DNA of 64,000 bases from Ampullaceana balthica (lineage: Eukaryota > Mollusca > Gastropoda > Lymnaeidae), in assembly GCA_944989445.1 (NCBI GenBank), contig CALYLW010000429.1, positions 186,001 to 250,000 on the forward strand, in the 5' to 3' direction. The position numbers were made by a program, and so were the translations under genes. A model generated the notes under the pieces. It made no database searches and was not told the origin of the DNA. It worked only from the letters and a program-made list of their open reading frames with translations. Shown here one piece after another: positions 22,601 through 35,149 of the stretch (position 1 is the first letter of the stretch; every line of letters starts with the position of its first letter).

Positions 22601-25600
22601 CAGCTATTATAAACACAATTACAGTAGAACCCACTTAACTCGACCTCGGTTAACTCGCCATCCCTATTATGTCGACGTTTTTTATTGAAACCGCCAAATT
22701 CTCTCTTTGTCTTAGCATTTTCTCACCGGTTATGTCGATTCTTTTATGTCGCCGAACCCTAATACCTCGAGCTCAAAAGAGGGCCAAATTTGCCACTTAA
22801 CGTTGGTTATCTCGATCCCCATGACCAATCGCCAGATTTTGAAAATGTTATCGATGCCCCTTCACCATCTCACTACCGTATTTTCGCGGGTTCAACTGCA
22901 CTATTACTAAAAGCCACCCAACGACGCCAGCGAAAACACGTCCCCATTTAGGTCGTGCTGGGCGTGTATAGACGAACTGGGTCACGCAGTGTGTGTCGAG
23001 AACGAAGACGTGCAGAAGGAAGCGGGGGCTTGTTTTGTAATATATCCTGGGCAAAAAGCAACTAAGAGAGTGTATCAATGATCAAATTTTTGCCTCGCGC
23101 CCTCTGATGGTGACTTCAAAGAACATGTGATGTCACAGCCCGCTTGTTTTCAGCTCTCTTGCGCTGAATAGCAACACTTCTCGCATTTTTTAAAGCAAAT
23201 ATCAGTTTTGATATTAATATTAATGTGGTAATCTTACATCAAATGCCTTTAACTTGTAGGAAAACTGTCACTAAAAGACCGAACTCAAATTTGAGGACCA
23301 ATGAATCGCCCGGTATCTTTTCTACATCTTTCAAATGACTCTCGTAATATAAATAGTAACAGTAACAGTCGCGGCCTTGACTTTGACCGTTGTTCATATC
23401 ATACGCGAACTGTGTGTTAGCTCTCGTACAGAGCCTCAACAACTATGCAAAGTAAAATTTTTAAAAAAAGCTTTCCTCAGCCGTAGGCGAACTAAACTAA
23501 TAGTGATGACGTATATATTATTTATAGACCGGAATAGTAAAAAAACGCTTTGATGTCACAGACGCTCGCTTTGATGTCACGGTTGCTTGCGTATTGGTTC
23601 TGGTAATCTGCCATAACACAACAAAATATTAACTCAATGTAATAGGCTTATACCGAAGTTTCGGTTAACCGTTAACAACCTTATCATGTACATAAAGAAA
23701 TTTCAAGCACATGTTAATATTTTGCCACCATATTGGTTTTTGTTTATCTCGATCATCGGTTATCTCTACGCTTTTTGGCAAACCCCTAGGCCTTCGACAT
23801 AACCGGGTTCTACTGTATACCATTTTTGTTATCAGTAGCACTGGTAGGATAAATAATCCATTCATATACAGTAAAAACACAATCTCAGTAAAAATGTTAT
23901 TAACTTATCTATCTATTATAGACAATCATTCTATAAATAAGATTATGGTTATTCCAGTATAAAAATCAAAATAGCATTAAATATCAACAGTTAATCACCT
24001 TGAAATCCTACTTCTTCCCAGTGGCTACCATAGCGTGGACATTCAAATTTGGACCCTGTTAAACAGCGATAGACTGCTTGTAAAACTTGTTGGTGAATAC
24101 AATTTTCATTTTGAAATTGAGCTGGAAAAAAATAAAGACATTTTTGAAACATTTATAGTGTAGCAGATAGTTATAATTTCTTTTAGGTGGATAATTGTTT
24201 TTATATTATGCCTATTAAAAATTAGATATGAAGAATAGTATGGGTAAGGAGTAGGGCTGTCAATTTTGTTGAAAAAAGCTGCCCGGGTACCCGTGAAAAT
24301 TTCGAACGGGTACCCGGGTTACCCGTTCTAAACTTAAACGTCGCATAATTTTCTCCGTCATGATCGCTATACAATGCAACCTAGCCACCATCCATGCACC
24401 TCATTTCACACAGTAGTAGTAGCCAACGGCTTGCTTCCAGTAACATACTATTACTAATGCACTACAATTAACTATAATGCACTAAAAACTTTTATTCCAT
24501 TCCTGCTGTAAATGCATTCGTCATACTCATAAATGACAATAAACTGAACATGCAAACAAAATGTCTACGGCAATGACGTAACATTCAGTGTCATACCTTG
24601 AATGTTAATATCCACTTGGCGTCGGTAGTCAATGCTAAGGGCGATGACGTATGCTATACGGCGATAAATCTTAAGTGATCGTGATTTGGTCAGTGGTACT
24701 GCTTTTGTTGACACCAAAATATTTCCGATTTTGGGTGGATCGACGGTTTGTTTATCAATATCAATTTTATGAATAACGTTCACATGGCGTTTTATCGCGT
24801 TGGGTTGCCACCCTTCACAGACACAATTTAATTACAATGGTTGCATTTTGTCGTGTCGCTGTCAACTTGATTGGCCTGATTCCACACGACGTCTAACCCA
24901 TCTTATTAACTTTGGGTGTATTATTAATATCAATTTTTGGGCTAGGCAAACACGTGTCAATGAACACAAGAAACACAAGCGAATGCAAGGGTGTGGGTTA
25001 TAGCAGTGCTTCTCAAAGTGGGGGTCCGCGGAAGTTATCAAGAAAGGAGAGAAAAACATAATTATAATCCTCCAATTGCTATCAATAATACCAACCCTAT
25101 AGAATTTGTCATTTTTGACAATAAGCAAATAAATGAAAGAAATAAAAGGAAATAAAATAAAAGGAAATATAATTCATTTCGCTACCATGTAAGTACAGGG
25201 AAAATAGTGCACCGGTTCCAGATGCATTGGATCGCAATGCAAAAAAATTTGAGAAGCACTGGGTTATAGGAGGGAAGAGAGGAGAGGGGGGGGGAGTAGA
25301 AAAAACGTCATTAGATAGATAGTATCAATCGGTGACCTACTGTCGGCTATTTCAAAGCAAAGTTAGTTTCAAAGCAAGGGCGTTTGAATGAACAAAAAAA
25401 CAAACATGCATCTTTCATCTCTGTGCAGTCCATCCTCAGCCGACGTCTGCCAATCCTACACTGTTAGTAACTATTCAATTTATTAAATTTAAATACTGAC
25501 GACCTTGTACGAATTATTAGCATCAGTTTTTCTAGGTCACCACGTGTTAATGAACACAAGAAGTAACGCGGATGTAAGGGGTGTGGGTTATAGGAGTGAA

Positions 25601-28600
25601 GGGAGGAGAGGGGGTAAATAAACAATATTAGCTAGTATCAATCGGCGTATTTCAAAGCAAAGTTAGTCAAAGCAAGAGTGTTATTTTTATTAAAAAACAC
25701 AGCGTCTTTCATCTCTGAGCAGTCCATCATTTATTTTTTGTTTTGGCAGAGGAGTTTTGTTTTCTTTATACGATTTTTTTGTAAAGAACCATTTTTTTAG
25801 TGTGTTGTGCGATTTCTGTTTCAGGTTGAGAGAAAAAAAGATATATCAATATACATTGTATTTGTTGGGACCGTATTTTATTTCCCGTTGACGTTACAGA
25901 TATTTCTCCTTAGAAGTACTTCACAGCATATATTTGAAACAAAAATTTTCATTTGATAAATTGTTTCGCAAGCCACAATGTAAACACAAAAAGCCGCATG
26001 GGAGCCGAAGTTTGGCCTACGGTTAATATAGACATAGAAGCAACATTTTCACGGGTACCCGGGCGGAATTTTACTACCCGGGTAATCACACGGCAACGGG
26101 TACCCGGGTCCCGGGTACCCGTTGACAGGCCTAGTAAGGAGTATTGTGAAAGTATTGGACTGTACTCCGGTGGGGTGAGGTTTTAGAAGGAGGAAGAGTA
26201 AAATGGATATATGACAGTAAAATGAACATCCAAACTGATTTTGGAAGAGAAAGATACAAAGACAGTTTTCAGCAAGTTACATTTAGCATCTTAAAACAGC
26301 AACATTTATTTGAAAATAAATCTAGGTGTTAATGCATCATGAAAAGGCAGATTTACATAACAGACTTAAATTTTAGGAAGGATAACAGAGAATATAAAAT
26401 AATTATGGGGCTCCATGAAAACTGTCAAAAGCAGACAGACTTCTGAGAAGCAAAGAAACTTAGTTTTATTAAAGCAAAATATCTAGAAAATACCCAAGAA
26501 TTGATTGAAAACTGTAAGTGGTTGGTGGGAATAGAAAAACCAAGTTAATCAAATGTACATAAACAAAAGATTCAGTATGTCTTTACAATTTGCCTGAGCA
26601 TCAAGATTAACCTGAACACCTTCTGAATCTGGGCAAGGTTAATGCTAACAATGAAGAAATATAGTAAGAGGCAACTGCTAAATGACTATATACAACTTAG
26701 CAAACAGCAGTCTTGGCAAATAAGCAACAATGACAGAAAGTTAGTGTTACCTCAAGTAAATCATTGGATAATGACCAGATAGAGCTTAAAATTGCACCAC
26801 ATAGACATCTTTAACTTTTGTGAGCATTAAAGTGTTGGAGACTACTAAGCACAACAATATGTAGCACAGATAAATATATTGGCTCTTAATCAATACACAC
26901 ACATACATATGATATGAATTAATTCTGCAGTAAACAACAGCTGATGTGGAGCAAAGAAAACAAAGTCACAGGAGAAATATAAAAACGCGAAAGAAAAGGT
27001 ATAGATAACAGTATTAAATGGATTTTTTAAAAAGACTAGTTAGAGCACAAAAATGGTAGATTGATAACAAAAAAGATGGGGGAATACTATGATGAATTAC
27101 TAAAGAGACCTTCAACTAAAGGCAGAATGGATAAACAACTAAAAAATGAAGATCTACAAATTGAAGAAAGCTCAAGAGATAAGGAAGAAACAACCCAAGA
27201 TAGTATCTCTGCCAGATAACATCCAAACTGAGACAAGAAGGGGTATTAATTAACATCCAAACTGAGACAAGAGGGGTCATTAATTATAGAATTGTATTTT
27301 GAAAGTTATTGGAAGGAGACAGAAGTTCATAGTATGGGAAGAAAAATATTTCATGAATTAAAAAAAAATGGGGAACTTATCAACTATGCAAACCAAAGAA
27401 GCATTACACTACGCTATTGTCTGTAACAAGAAATACCTTCAAAAAGGTGTTTTATAAAAAGTGTAATTTTTCTGTTATTATCGGGTTGAGAAAATTGGTC
27501 AGGAACATCAGAACATCATTTCTTTTGTAGAAATGTCATGCAGGGAGGTTCATGAAGGTACCATATATTAAATATTGCTCTGGATATGAAATTGGGTATC
27601 AAACAAGTGTGCCTCTTGTCCCACTTCTTAATGACCTGGGCCATTTATTTGATGATCAACATAGACAAGACGATCAAAATACAGTGGGAACAACTGAAAG
27701 ACCTGGACTTTGCAGATGACATTTCACTTCTATCCAACAACCAAAACAATTCAGCAAAATACCAAAAGAAAAATCATATTTCTGAACAGCTTGGACTCAA
27801 CATAAAAAGCAGTAAGAAAAAGGTCACAAGTGTAAACTCAACTAAGAACACATTTCTTTGGCTGTATATGACCAAGAGGAACTTAGGCCTTCATTTACTT
27901 GGGTATCACTATAGACTTAAATGTTAGAACTGAAGCTGATATTAGGGTTAGGATTTTCAAAGTAATCCAACTTTTAGGAGCTGAAACCTGAAGAACAACA
28001 TAGAGTAGGCCTGTCAACGGGTACCCGGGTACCCGTTGCCGTGTGATTACCCGGGTAGTAAAATTCCGCTCAGGTACCCGTGAAAATGTGGCTTCAATGT
28101 CTACGTTCTATATTAAAGGAGGCCAAACTTCGGCTCCCATGCGGATTTTTTGTGTTTACATTGTGGCTCGCGAAACAATTTATCAAATGAAAATTTTTTA
28201 TTTTAAATGTGCTGCGAAGTACATCTATGGAAAAATATCAGAATCTGTCAACGGGAAGTATCTGTCAATGGGAAATAAAATACGGTCCCAACAAATTACA
28301 AAGTATTTTGATACATCTTTTTTCTCTCAAGGTGAAACAGAAATCGCACAACGCAAAAAGGTTTTGGTTCTTTTAAAAAAATCATATAAAGAAAACAAAA
28401 GTCCTCTGCCAAAAATAAGGATGGACTGCTTAGAGATGAAAGACGCTGTTTTTTAATAAAAAAAACCACCCTTGCTTTGACACTAACTTTGCTTTGAAAT
28501 AGCCGACAGTGGGTCACCGATTGATACTATCTGATGTCGTTATTTACCCCCATCCCCTCTTCTCTCTTCACTCCTATAACCCAGTGCTTCTCAAACTTTT

Positions 28601-31600
28601 TAGTATAGCGGACCGGCAGGAATTGAATTTGTTCCATGGTACCAGGAACCGGTGCACTATTTTCCCTGTACTTACATGGTAGCGAAATGTATTTTATTTC
28701 CTTTCATTTATTAGCTAATTGTCAAAAATGACTAATTCTATTGTGTTAGTATTATTGGTAGCAATTGGAGGATTATAATTATATTTCGATCTCCTTTCTT
28801 GATAACTTCCGCGGACCACCATTTTGAGAAGCACTGCTATAACCCCCCCACCCCCTCTTTGCATTCGCGTGTGTTTCTTGTGTTCATTAACACGTGTTTG
28901 CCTAGCCCAAAAATTGATATACACCCAAAGTTGTCAGTTTTTAAAGTTAATAAGATGGGTAAGATGTCGGCCGTGTGGAATCATGCCACGGCAAAATGCA
29001 ACCATTGTAATGAAATTGTGTCTGCGAAGGGTGGCAACCCAGCGCGATAAAACGCCATCTGAACGCTATTCATTAAATTGATATTGATAAACAAACCACC
29101 GACCTACCCAATATCAGAAATATTTTGGTGGTAACATTAATAACAAAAGCAGTACCACTGACCAAAGCACGATCACTTGAGACTGAGATTTACCGCAGTA
29201 TTGCATCCGTCATCGCCCTTAGCATTGACCACCGACGCCAAGTGGATATTAACATTCAAGGTATGAGTAGTATTTAGTATGACACTGAACGTTACGTCAT
29301 TGCTGTTGTCATTTTGTTTGCATGTTCAGTTTACTGTAGTTTTAGTTTATGAGTATGACGAAAGCATTTACAGCAGGAATTGAATAACAGTTTTTAGTGC
29401 ATTATAGTTAATTGTAGTGCATTAGTAATAGTGTTACTGGAAGCAAGCCGTTAGCTACTACTACTGTGTGAAATGAGGTGCATGGATGGTGGCTAGGTTG
29501 CACGGTATAGTGGTCATGACGGGGAAAATTATGCGACGTTTAGAACGGGTAACCCGGGTACCCGTTCGAAAATTTTCACGGGTACCCGGGCAGCTTTTTT
29601 CAACAAATTGACAGCCCTAACAGAGAGCACTGCACAGAAAGTTCAAACTTTCCTAAACACTTGCTCTGGAAATAGCCTTATGATAATGGTCAACATCATC
29701 AGCAACAAAGACTTAATGGATAGGACATACCAGGAGCCTGCTGCAGATAACATCATAGGAAAAAGATGGAGATGGATAAACTTGTACTACCAGATGACAT
29801 AACCAGTCAATCCATAACAAGCAATCCAAATGAAAAAAAAAGGAAGAGAGGATGCTAAATGGATATGTAAGTGTAAGCTAGATACAGAAACATAGTATAG
29901 CATATGCCTGGAAGAAACCAGAGAGGAAAGCTCAGGAATGTGAGGAATGGAAAATTCTTGTAGACAGCTTACATCTCATGCAGGGTAAAATACATGTTTA
30001 AGTATGGGGACTGGTAAAAATGGATTAGGTATTAAACAATGGAGATTTGAGATTATGAGGTGTGTAGGAGGAAGGGGGGGGACACGAAAGAAGTTGGTTT
30101 AGATTCATCTGGTAAATTTATTATATACTAACTGGTTGCAATACAAAACAATAAATCTCGCTGTGGCAGTAATTCCTTGTGTAGTTTTGGAGGCCCAAAA
30201 AGCAAATGGATGAATGCAGTAAATCCATGTCTTTCTATAGAAGTTTTAATTTGATCCTGCAGTGAAGTGAAAATAACATAATTTAAATATGAGTTTCGAT
30301 TAAATTCATTTTATTTCCTCTGCATAAAGTTTATTTTAATTTTAGAATTTCATAAATTTTAGTCCCTCAGAAATTAACTTTCATTAGAGTTGATGGACAT
30401 TGCAAAAAACAACTTAACTTTCACGGAAGCTGAAGAAATAATTGTTTTCTCTAATACTTTGCTTAATTATGAACTAATTTATCTGATGGCCCATGGAAGT
30501 TTCAAAATTTTTTTTTATAAAAATTTAAGCAAAATATATATTTGTGATTTACCTTGACATTAGAGTAATCACTTATCTCAAAATGAGACCACGCCTCAGT
30601 GTAAGTTATCAATTGCTTTGGTTCAAACTCAGAAACTGGAGCTGCATTTTTATAAAGGAAGAACATTAACATTTTTATGAGAAATATAGGCCTAATAATT
30701 TATTTATTTTAATTTTTAAACTATAATCTAAGGCACAAACATAAATTAAAAAAAACACTAATTTTTATTTTTCATATAATTATGCATTTTTAAAAATTAT
30801 TTAAAAATTTGGGCTTCAAATCTGGCTTTTTACTAACCTGATCTGTCTTCTTTTGGGTGCAATATGCCTGTGGGGGAAAAACCAAAAAATTTTCAATTCC
30901 ATGCAATGTAAAGGATTTAAAAATAAGTATACTTCTTTAAAGGAGTAGTTTCTGAACACATACACACACACGAAGGGATTGACATAGCGCATTCCTCCTA
31001 AAGTGAAATGACAATTTTAAATGACTGTTTTGTAGCTAATCAAAAAACAGAAATAGAATCCCCCCACCCCCCAAGATTTAAAAAAAGAACATAAAAATTA
31101 ACAAAGTGAACCATGAGATGATTGGAAATGTTTAGTTTTTAAAAAAAATTATAAATATGGAGTTGCTTGCATTTATTTGGATATTTCAATTCTTAATGTC
31201 TATTTATGTTTGGACTATCATCTGATTAGTCCCATTTGGGTTTTTAATATAATTTAACTTTTATTTTCATGGTGATATATTTATGTATTTGTAATTCTAA
31301 ATAATTGGTACAATAATATATAGTTACTGTTGGTTAATTTTTTTTCTTCAGCTTAATGGTTCTTAAAATTATTAATTACTTAAACAAATAATTCTACTCT
31401 ACTACCCACAAATCTTCAAGCAGGTTAAATTTTGAAAAGCACAAGTACAGTTATACCTGGCTCAACAGTTTGAACATCGTCCCAGTCATCTGCTGTTGAA
31501 ACAATCTGAGGCTTTTGAATTTTGTCTTGCTCCTGAATCTCTTCATTGAGTGTGAATCCAGGTAAGCTTGTTGCTATCAATGACTTTTCAATAACAACAT

Positions 31601-32835
31601 GAGATTTGTGGGCATCAGATTCAGTAACAGTCTCTATTCCATGAGAAGTTGGGGTTGTTAAATTTAAAATATCATTTGAAATTAACTGTTCCTGGGATTT
31701 TAAAACTTCAGGTGGTGAATGGAAAGTGTTGAGAAATGTTCTGTTCAATTCTTCAGAGGAAACTGATTGTTTTGATGTTGTAGAATTTTGAGAAGCTAAG
31801 ACCTCAGGATGATTTTGGTTTAAATGATGATCTGGAATTTCAAATTCTGCATCTGAGTCATCTGATTCAATATATTTTGAACTAGAAAATAATAAATGAG
31901 GAGCAACATCTGTTTGACAGTCTTCAAATTCTGAAACAGTTGTGTTTTGCAACTTATAACCAGTTGTTACTGAATCTCCTTCTTCATACTTGTAATTTTC
32001 ATTAACCTGTAGAAAATACAACATAGAAATAACAAATGTATTTCTTAGCTAGAGAACTCTACTTAATGACCTACATGTGGAAGAAAATCAGAAGCCCCGT
32101 GTTCTGTGCTCTTCATGGGTCTTCCTTGAAGACCCTCCCAGCTATCTGGCCCCCTCCCCCAAGAGGACGTAACAGCTGGGAACCCCCCCCCCGGGTCGCT
32201 TCTGAAGCGGCCACCTGGGCATCCAAGACTGAAAGTCGAAAATGCCTCCCACTAAAGTTGACCTCACAAGGAGGGGTGGAATTCCCTACATCGACCCGCT
32301 GCCACTTTGGCGCCACCCCGGCAAAGTACACGAGTCTCAATGGTTAGGACCACCGCTTAGCGGGGGATCATCAATGACCTACCTAGGGTGAAACCCCCAC
32401 TGGAAGGTTTCCTCAGAGCTGGCGTCCGCTGCGTTTTTTGGGGTTCCTTTTGATAATCCGTATTGGAGCTCCTGGCCTTAAACCGGCACTGCTCAATGGC
32501 ATTGCTAGTGAAATGAGGGGGACGAAACGGTCGCTTCGGAGTAACCCGACCCTCAACGGGTACTTTGGTTTTCATCATCGACATTGCATCTAAGCGCTTT
32601 GTCTAAGATCAGTACAGCGACTGTAATCATACATGACTAGCACCTAACACATCGGACTTCGGCATTGCTTGCCAGGAGTTGTCGGTTTCGCGTCGCGGGT
32701 CGCAATCTGCGGCCCTACTCGTCCGTCGATGGCTTAAATCAAGTTAAATCCTATTAAAATAATAAAAATTACCTCTTCAGGTTTGCACAGTATTTGAAAT
32801 ATAATAGATGCCATCCACACGCTCATTATGAGCAT
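19621..32835 (-). CDS. ELMOD3: ELMO domain-containing protein 3
   Basis: ELMOD proteins are non-canonical GTPase-activating proteins for ARL-family GTPases; ELMOD3 is linked to actin-rich structures and hearing in vertebrates. Ten phase-matched exons give about 495 residues: 32773-32835, 31457-32006, 30838-30867, 30553-30641, 30133-30256, 23999-24121, 21630-21760, 21394-21470, 21183-21307 and 19621-19796 (stop TGA). The 183-codon acidic, Ser/Thr-rich second exon ends WDDVQTVEPG, like the human WEAVDTIQP. Then come QLITYTEAWSHFEI, RHGFTAFIHLLFGPPKLHKE, and the ELMO domain (about residues 290-440) with HWEEVGFQG, CDPATDLRGVGMLGLLHILY (putative catalytic Arg near 335) and DSGFVLQELE. The start is the upstream of two in-frame ATGs at 32835; another ATG at 32890 opens a frame that stops before the splice site. 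Introns carry many transposons. The N-terminus is the least certain part. Confidence 0.92.
20829..21115 (+). mobile_element. tRNA-derived SINE, family A copy 1
   Basis: The head carries pol III boxes: A-box-like TGGTCAAGTGG and B-box GGTTCGAATCC. The core gggcgtccctgagtcaccca then cgaatgggtacctaacac is shared with family B. The tail ggacgcaactatcttctgca then gaaggagcgtctgtatagat and AAGAAG repeats matches the 3' end of the LINE at 11128-13485. It lies in the last ELMOD3 intron, antisense to the gene. Confidence 0.92.
22622..23815. mobile_element. pogo/Tigger-like non-autonomous element, copy 1
   Basis: The ends are CAGTAGAACCCACTTAACTC and, inverted, CAGTAGAACCCGGTTATGTC, flanked by TA on both sides. 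The 1,194-bp interior has repeated words such as ggttatctcgatc and attatgtcgac, and no transposase frame. It lies in an ELMOD3 intron (21761-23998). Relatives are at 36137, 39615 and 44975. Confidence 0.88.
24252..26133 (-). mobile_element. Composite hAT element, copy 1 (BED-finger remnant)
   Basis: The ends TAGGGCTGTCAA and TTGACAGGCCTA are flanked by a perfect 8-bp duplication gtaaggag (24244-24251 and 26134-26141). Near each end lie several gggtacccgg words. On the minus strand, the sequence around 24770-24900 is a decayed BED zinc finger, seen better in copy 2, followed by a frame at 24565-24783 with DPPKIGNILVSTKAVPL and YRRQVDINIQGM. A second hAT MITE (25004-25261) is embedded. It lies in the largest ELMOD3 intron. 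Confidence 0.85.
25004..25261. mobile_element. Embedded hAT MITE (CAGTGCTTCTCAAA ends), in composite copy 1
   Basis: The ends CAGTGCTTCTCAAA and TTTGAGAAGCACTG are flanked by ggttatag on both sides (24996-25003, 25262-25269), a perfect 8-bp duplication. It is 258 bp and non-coding. The same insertion at the same target exists in the other composite copy. Confidence 0.88.
28006..29619 (+). mobile_element. Composite hAT element, copy 2 (inverted relative to copy 1)
   Basis: The ends TAGGCCTGTCAA and TTGACAGCCCTA are flanked by acatagag (27998-28005) and acagagag (29620-29627), 7 of 8 bases alike. Around 28955-29040 the plus strand reads SAVWNHATAKCNHCNEIVSA then KGGNPAR, a BED zinc finger with both cysteines but without the intact His pair downstream. 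It interrupts the RTE-like LINE, whose coding pieces resume on its other side. It carries the same embedded MITE as copy 1. Confidence 0.88.
28582..28836. mobile_element. Embedded hAT MITE, in composite copy 2
   Basis: Starts cagtgcttctcaaac, ends tttgagaagcactg, flanked by ctataacc on both sides (28574-28581, 28837-28844), the reverse complement of the duplication in copy 1. This shows the insertion predates the spread of the composite element. Confidence 0.88.
32090..32600. repeat. GC-rich dispersed repeat, copy 1
   Basis: This island is much richer in G and C than the DNA around it. It shares ordered blocks with 46430-46745: gggggatcatcaa, gaaggtttcctcagagctg and cgtccgctg. It has no clear pol III boxes or terminal inverted repeats. 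It lies in the first ELMOD3 intron. Short open frames on both strands are not conserved between the copies. Confidence 0.55.
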
Positions 32836-33160
32836 TTGAATCTGTAATTTCAAAGGTAAGTTCATCAAGTGATACAGCAGTATGGTTCATTTTCCTTTCC
32901 AGCTTCAAAGTACAAAGAATAACAGGAATTTTTGCCAGATCTCTTTTATAATTCTATATCTTATACATGCTGATCTGTGAAATAAAAAACAACAACTAAT
33001 CTTCAACAGCATGAAAAACTGTACTGTATCGCACAAATGAGAGGTAAATAAATTCTTGATTTACAACTCATTTCTCATTTTGTTTATTTGTGAAGACAAC
33101 ATATGACTTGTCTTCAAAGAATGCATGTTTACATCAGTTAAAAATGGATAGTAAAATTTA

Positions 33161-33483
33161 TTAAGTTCATTTGAATAATATTAATATGTACTTGGTTTTA
33201 ATAATGCTGAGTTTCCACTATCAAATTTATCAATCCTGAAAAAAAAACAACTGAACAACGAGAAAATATAATTTTGCTGTGAAACAACATACGTGTAGAA
33301 ACTGCAGGATTACCATATATTTAAGTATATTACTTTCCACTAAGTAGGAAAATAGATAGTAGACTAAGTAGGCAGTGTCAGTGAGTGTGAGTGTCAGGCC
33401 AGGATTGATAATATCATAAATTTGATTTGAAAGTGGAAACTCAGCATTATTAAACCAAGTACATATTCGTCAAATGAACTTAA
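33161..33483. mobile_element. Foldback MITE with ~80-bp inverted repeats
   Basis: Arms 33161-33238 and 33400-33483 are inverted copies sharing ttaagttcatttga, tgtacttggttttaataatg and ctgagtttccact. The ~160-bp spacer contains a gtgagtgtgagtgtcag run. TTAA lies at both outer tips and may be the target. It is upstream of ELMOD3 and non-coding. Confidence 0.8.
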
Positions 33484-34389
33484 TGTCAGTAACATTAAAA
33501 GTTTAACAGTAAATTGAACCCATTAACATTGTCTCATTGAAAAAATTGAGTTATGCCAGTATGCCATGTTCAAATGAAAAGAATTACAATGGAGCAGGAA
33601 ACCAGTTTTACTCTCATTTTTGGCGTCACTGGTAGCCATGTAGGAACCAGCTAATAAAAAAATAACGATACTTATTATCGAAACAAATGCTACAATTTCT
33701 AGAAACAAATACATATTGGATAAATAATCTAAGACAAAGGTATTTTTTAATTTAAAAAAAAAGAATTTAAATGCTTTTTAAACATTTCTATGATGATAGC
33801 ATTTTTTTAAACATGAAATATAGTTGTATTATATTTGTTAACAAGTCGGCATTTTTAATATTTATAGTTATTTACGTTCATTTGTTCGTTGTAATGCATA
33901 CCGTATTATGCCGTATACCAAAATGAAAAAGCAGCTGATTATTTAATTAATACATTTAAAGCAAGCTTTGATTATTTTATAATAATACAACACTCATAGT
34001 TTTATGCCCAGTTAAGTAAGTAATTGAAACTATTATTGACAGGGCATTCATACCACATTCTTTATATGCATTTTAATATTAAATATTTTTTTGCTATGTA
34101 AAGGGCCACTATGCCTAGGCCTAGGCCTATGGCTATGACTATGGGCCATTCTTCATGATTCATAGATTCATGATTCATAGTAAAAATTAAAAAATCATAG
34201 TAGTGCCAAAAGTCAGAGTCAGTCAGGGTATACCCGAAAGCAAAGTCATAGTCATATTATTTAGTTTAGTTATTAGTTAGGGCCTATACCAGGGGTGGCA
34301 AGACCTGTAATAACTGAGAGCCATTTTAATTTTCTTAATATTCAAAAATTTTGAAAGCCGCGTTGAGACATTATCGCTCTCGTCCTCAC

Positions 34390-34848
34390 CAATGCCAATT
34401 TTAACTTTAAGCTGCGCAGATGTCTGACAGACGCCGCACAGCAGTTTAGAATTACAGCGCAGCAAAAAAAATTTAAAATATTGCACACAAAGTGGGACGT
34501 GGTGGTTGAGTGGCAGCTCGCTCGACTGGCGTACCGATGGTTACGGGTTCGAATCCATGTCAAGGCAGGGATTTATTCCCGGGGCCTAGGGCGTCCCTGA
34601 GTCACCCAGCTCCGAATGGGTACCTAACACTAGTTAGGTGGCTGGGTAATGCGTGGAACCCACAAAGCCGTGGCCTGTGAAAGCTGCATCACTTGCCAAC
34701 AGATCATCTCTCATGGTCTGTGGACGCAATTATCTTCTGCATAGAAGGAGCATCTGTATTGATAAGATAAGATAATGGATGTTGTGCAACTTTGCACACA
34801 AGTTTTTTTACTTTGCACACAGACCAGCAAACCTTAGAGGGAACATTG
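34390..34848. mobile_element. hAT MITE family 1, copy 2 (split by SINE)
   Basis: Left end caatgccaattttaacttta, right end inverted CAATGTTCCCTCTAAGG, flanked by gtcctcac and gtccccac (7 of 8). Interior words gctgcgcagatgtctgac and ttgtgcaactttgcaca match copy 1. Without the SINE the element would be about 175 bp, like the others. Confidence 0.82.
34494..34776 (+). mobile_element. tRNA-derived SINE, family A copy 2
   Basis: Begins gggacgtggtgg-ttgagtgg, B-box GGTTCGAATCC, core gggcgtccctgagtcaccca, tail ggacgcaattatcttctgca then gaaggagcatctgtattgat and GATAAGATAAGATAA. Very similar to the copy at 20829, and with the same LINE-like tail. It is inserted into a hAT MITE, which is itself inside a larger hAT. 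Confidence 0.92.
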
Positions 34849-35149
34849 GTCCCCACTGGCAATGAAAAATTCCTTTGGTGATTCATTTTTCAAAATTATT
34901 TTTTATTTGAATTTAATGACTTGAACGTTTCAATTGTTTTAAATATTTTAATCATAACCGTATGTTGAAGAAATATATGCGTTACAGTTACTCAATTAAC
35001 AAGCATTTAAACATGAAAATTAATGAATAGAAAGACGTTGCATAAGACTAAGACTCACTGTGAACATTAATTGTTATGATTCTGCGAAGAAGCCTTTGAA
35101 CTAGCAATTTTCTTTAAATCTGGTTGGTAGCTAGTAGTAGTGGTGCGAA

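Larger units (their letters stand above)
26142..29990 (+). mobile_element. Decayed RTE-like LINE remnant, split by a hAT element
   Basis: Scattered reverse-transcriptase pieces lie in order on the plus strand: EYYDELLKRPSTKGRMDKQL near 27070, LKKNGELINYANQRSIT near 27360, GIKQVCLLSHFLM near 27595, LDFADDISLLSNNQNN near 27710, SEQLGLNIKSSKKKVTSVN near 27785, and beyond the hAT insert NIISNKDLMDRTYQEPAADN with KRWRWI near 29690-29780, then AWKKPERKAQECEEW. These follow the order in RTE/CFD2-type elements. Stops and frameshifts are many, so it is an old pseudo-element. Its 5' limit is uncertain. Confidence 0.75.

Noticed and set aside
32036..32347. 103-codon frame in the GC-rich island
   Set aside because: The frame is absent in the related repeat at 46430; high GC lowers stop frequency.
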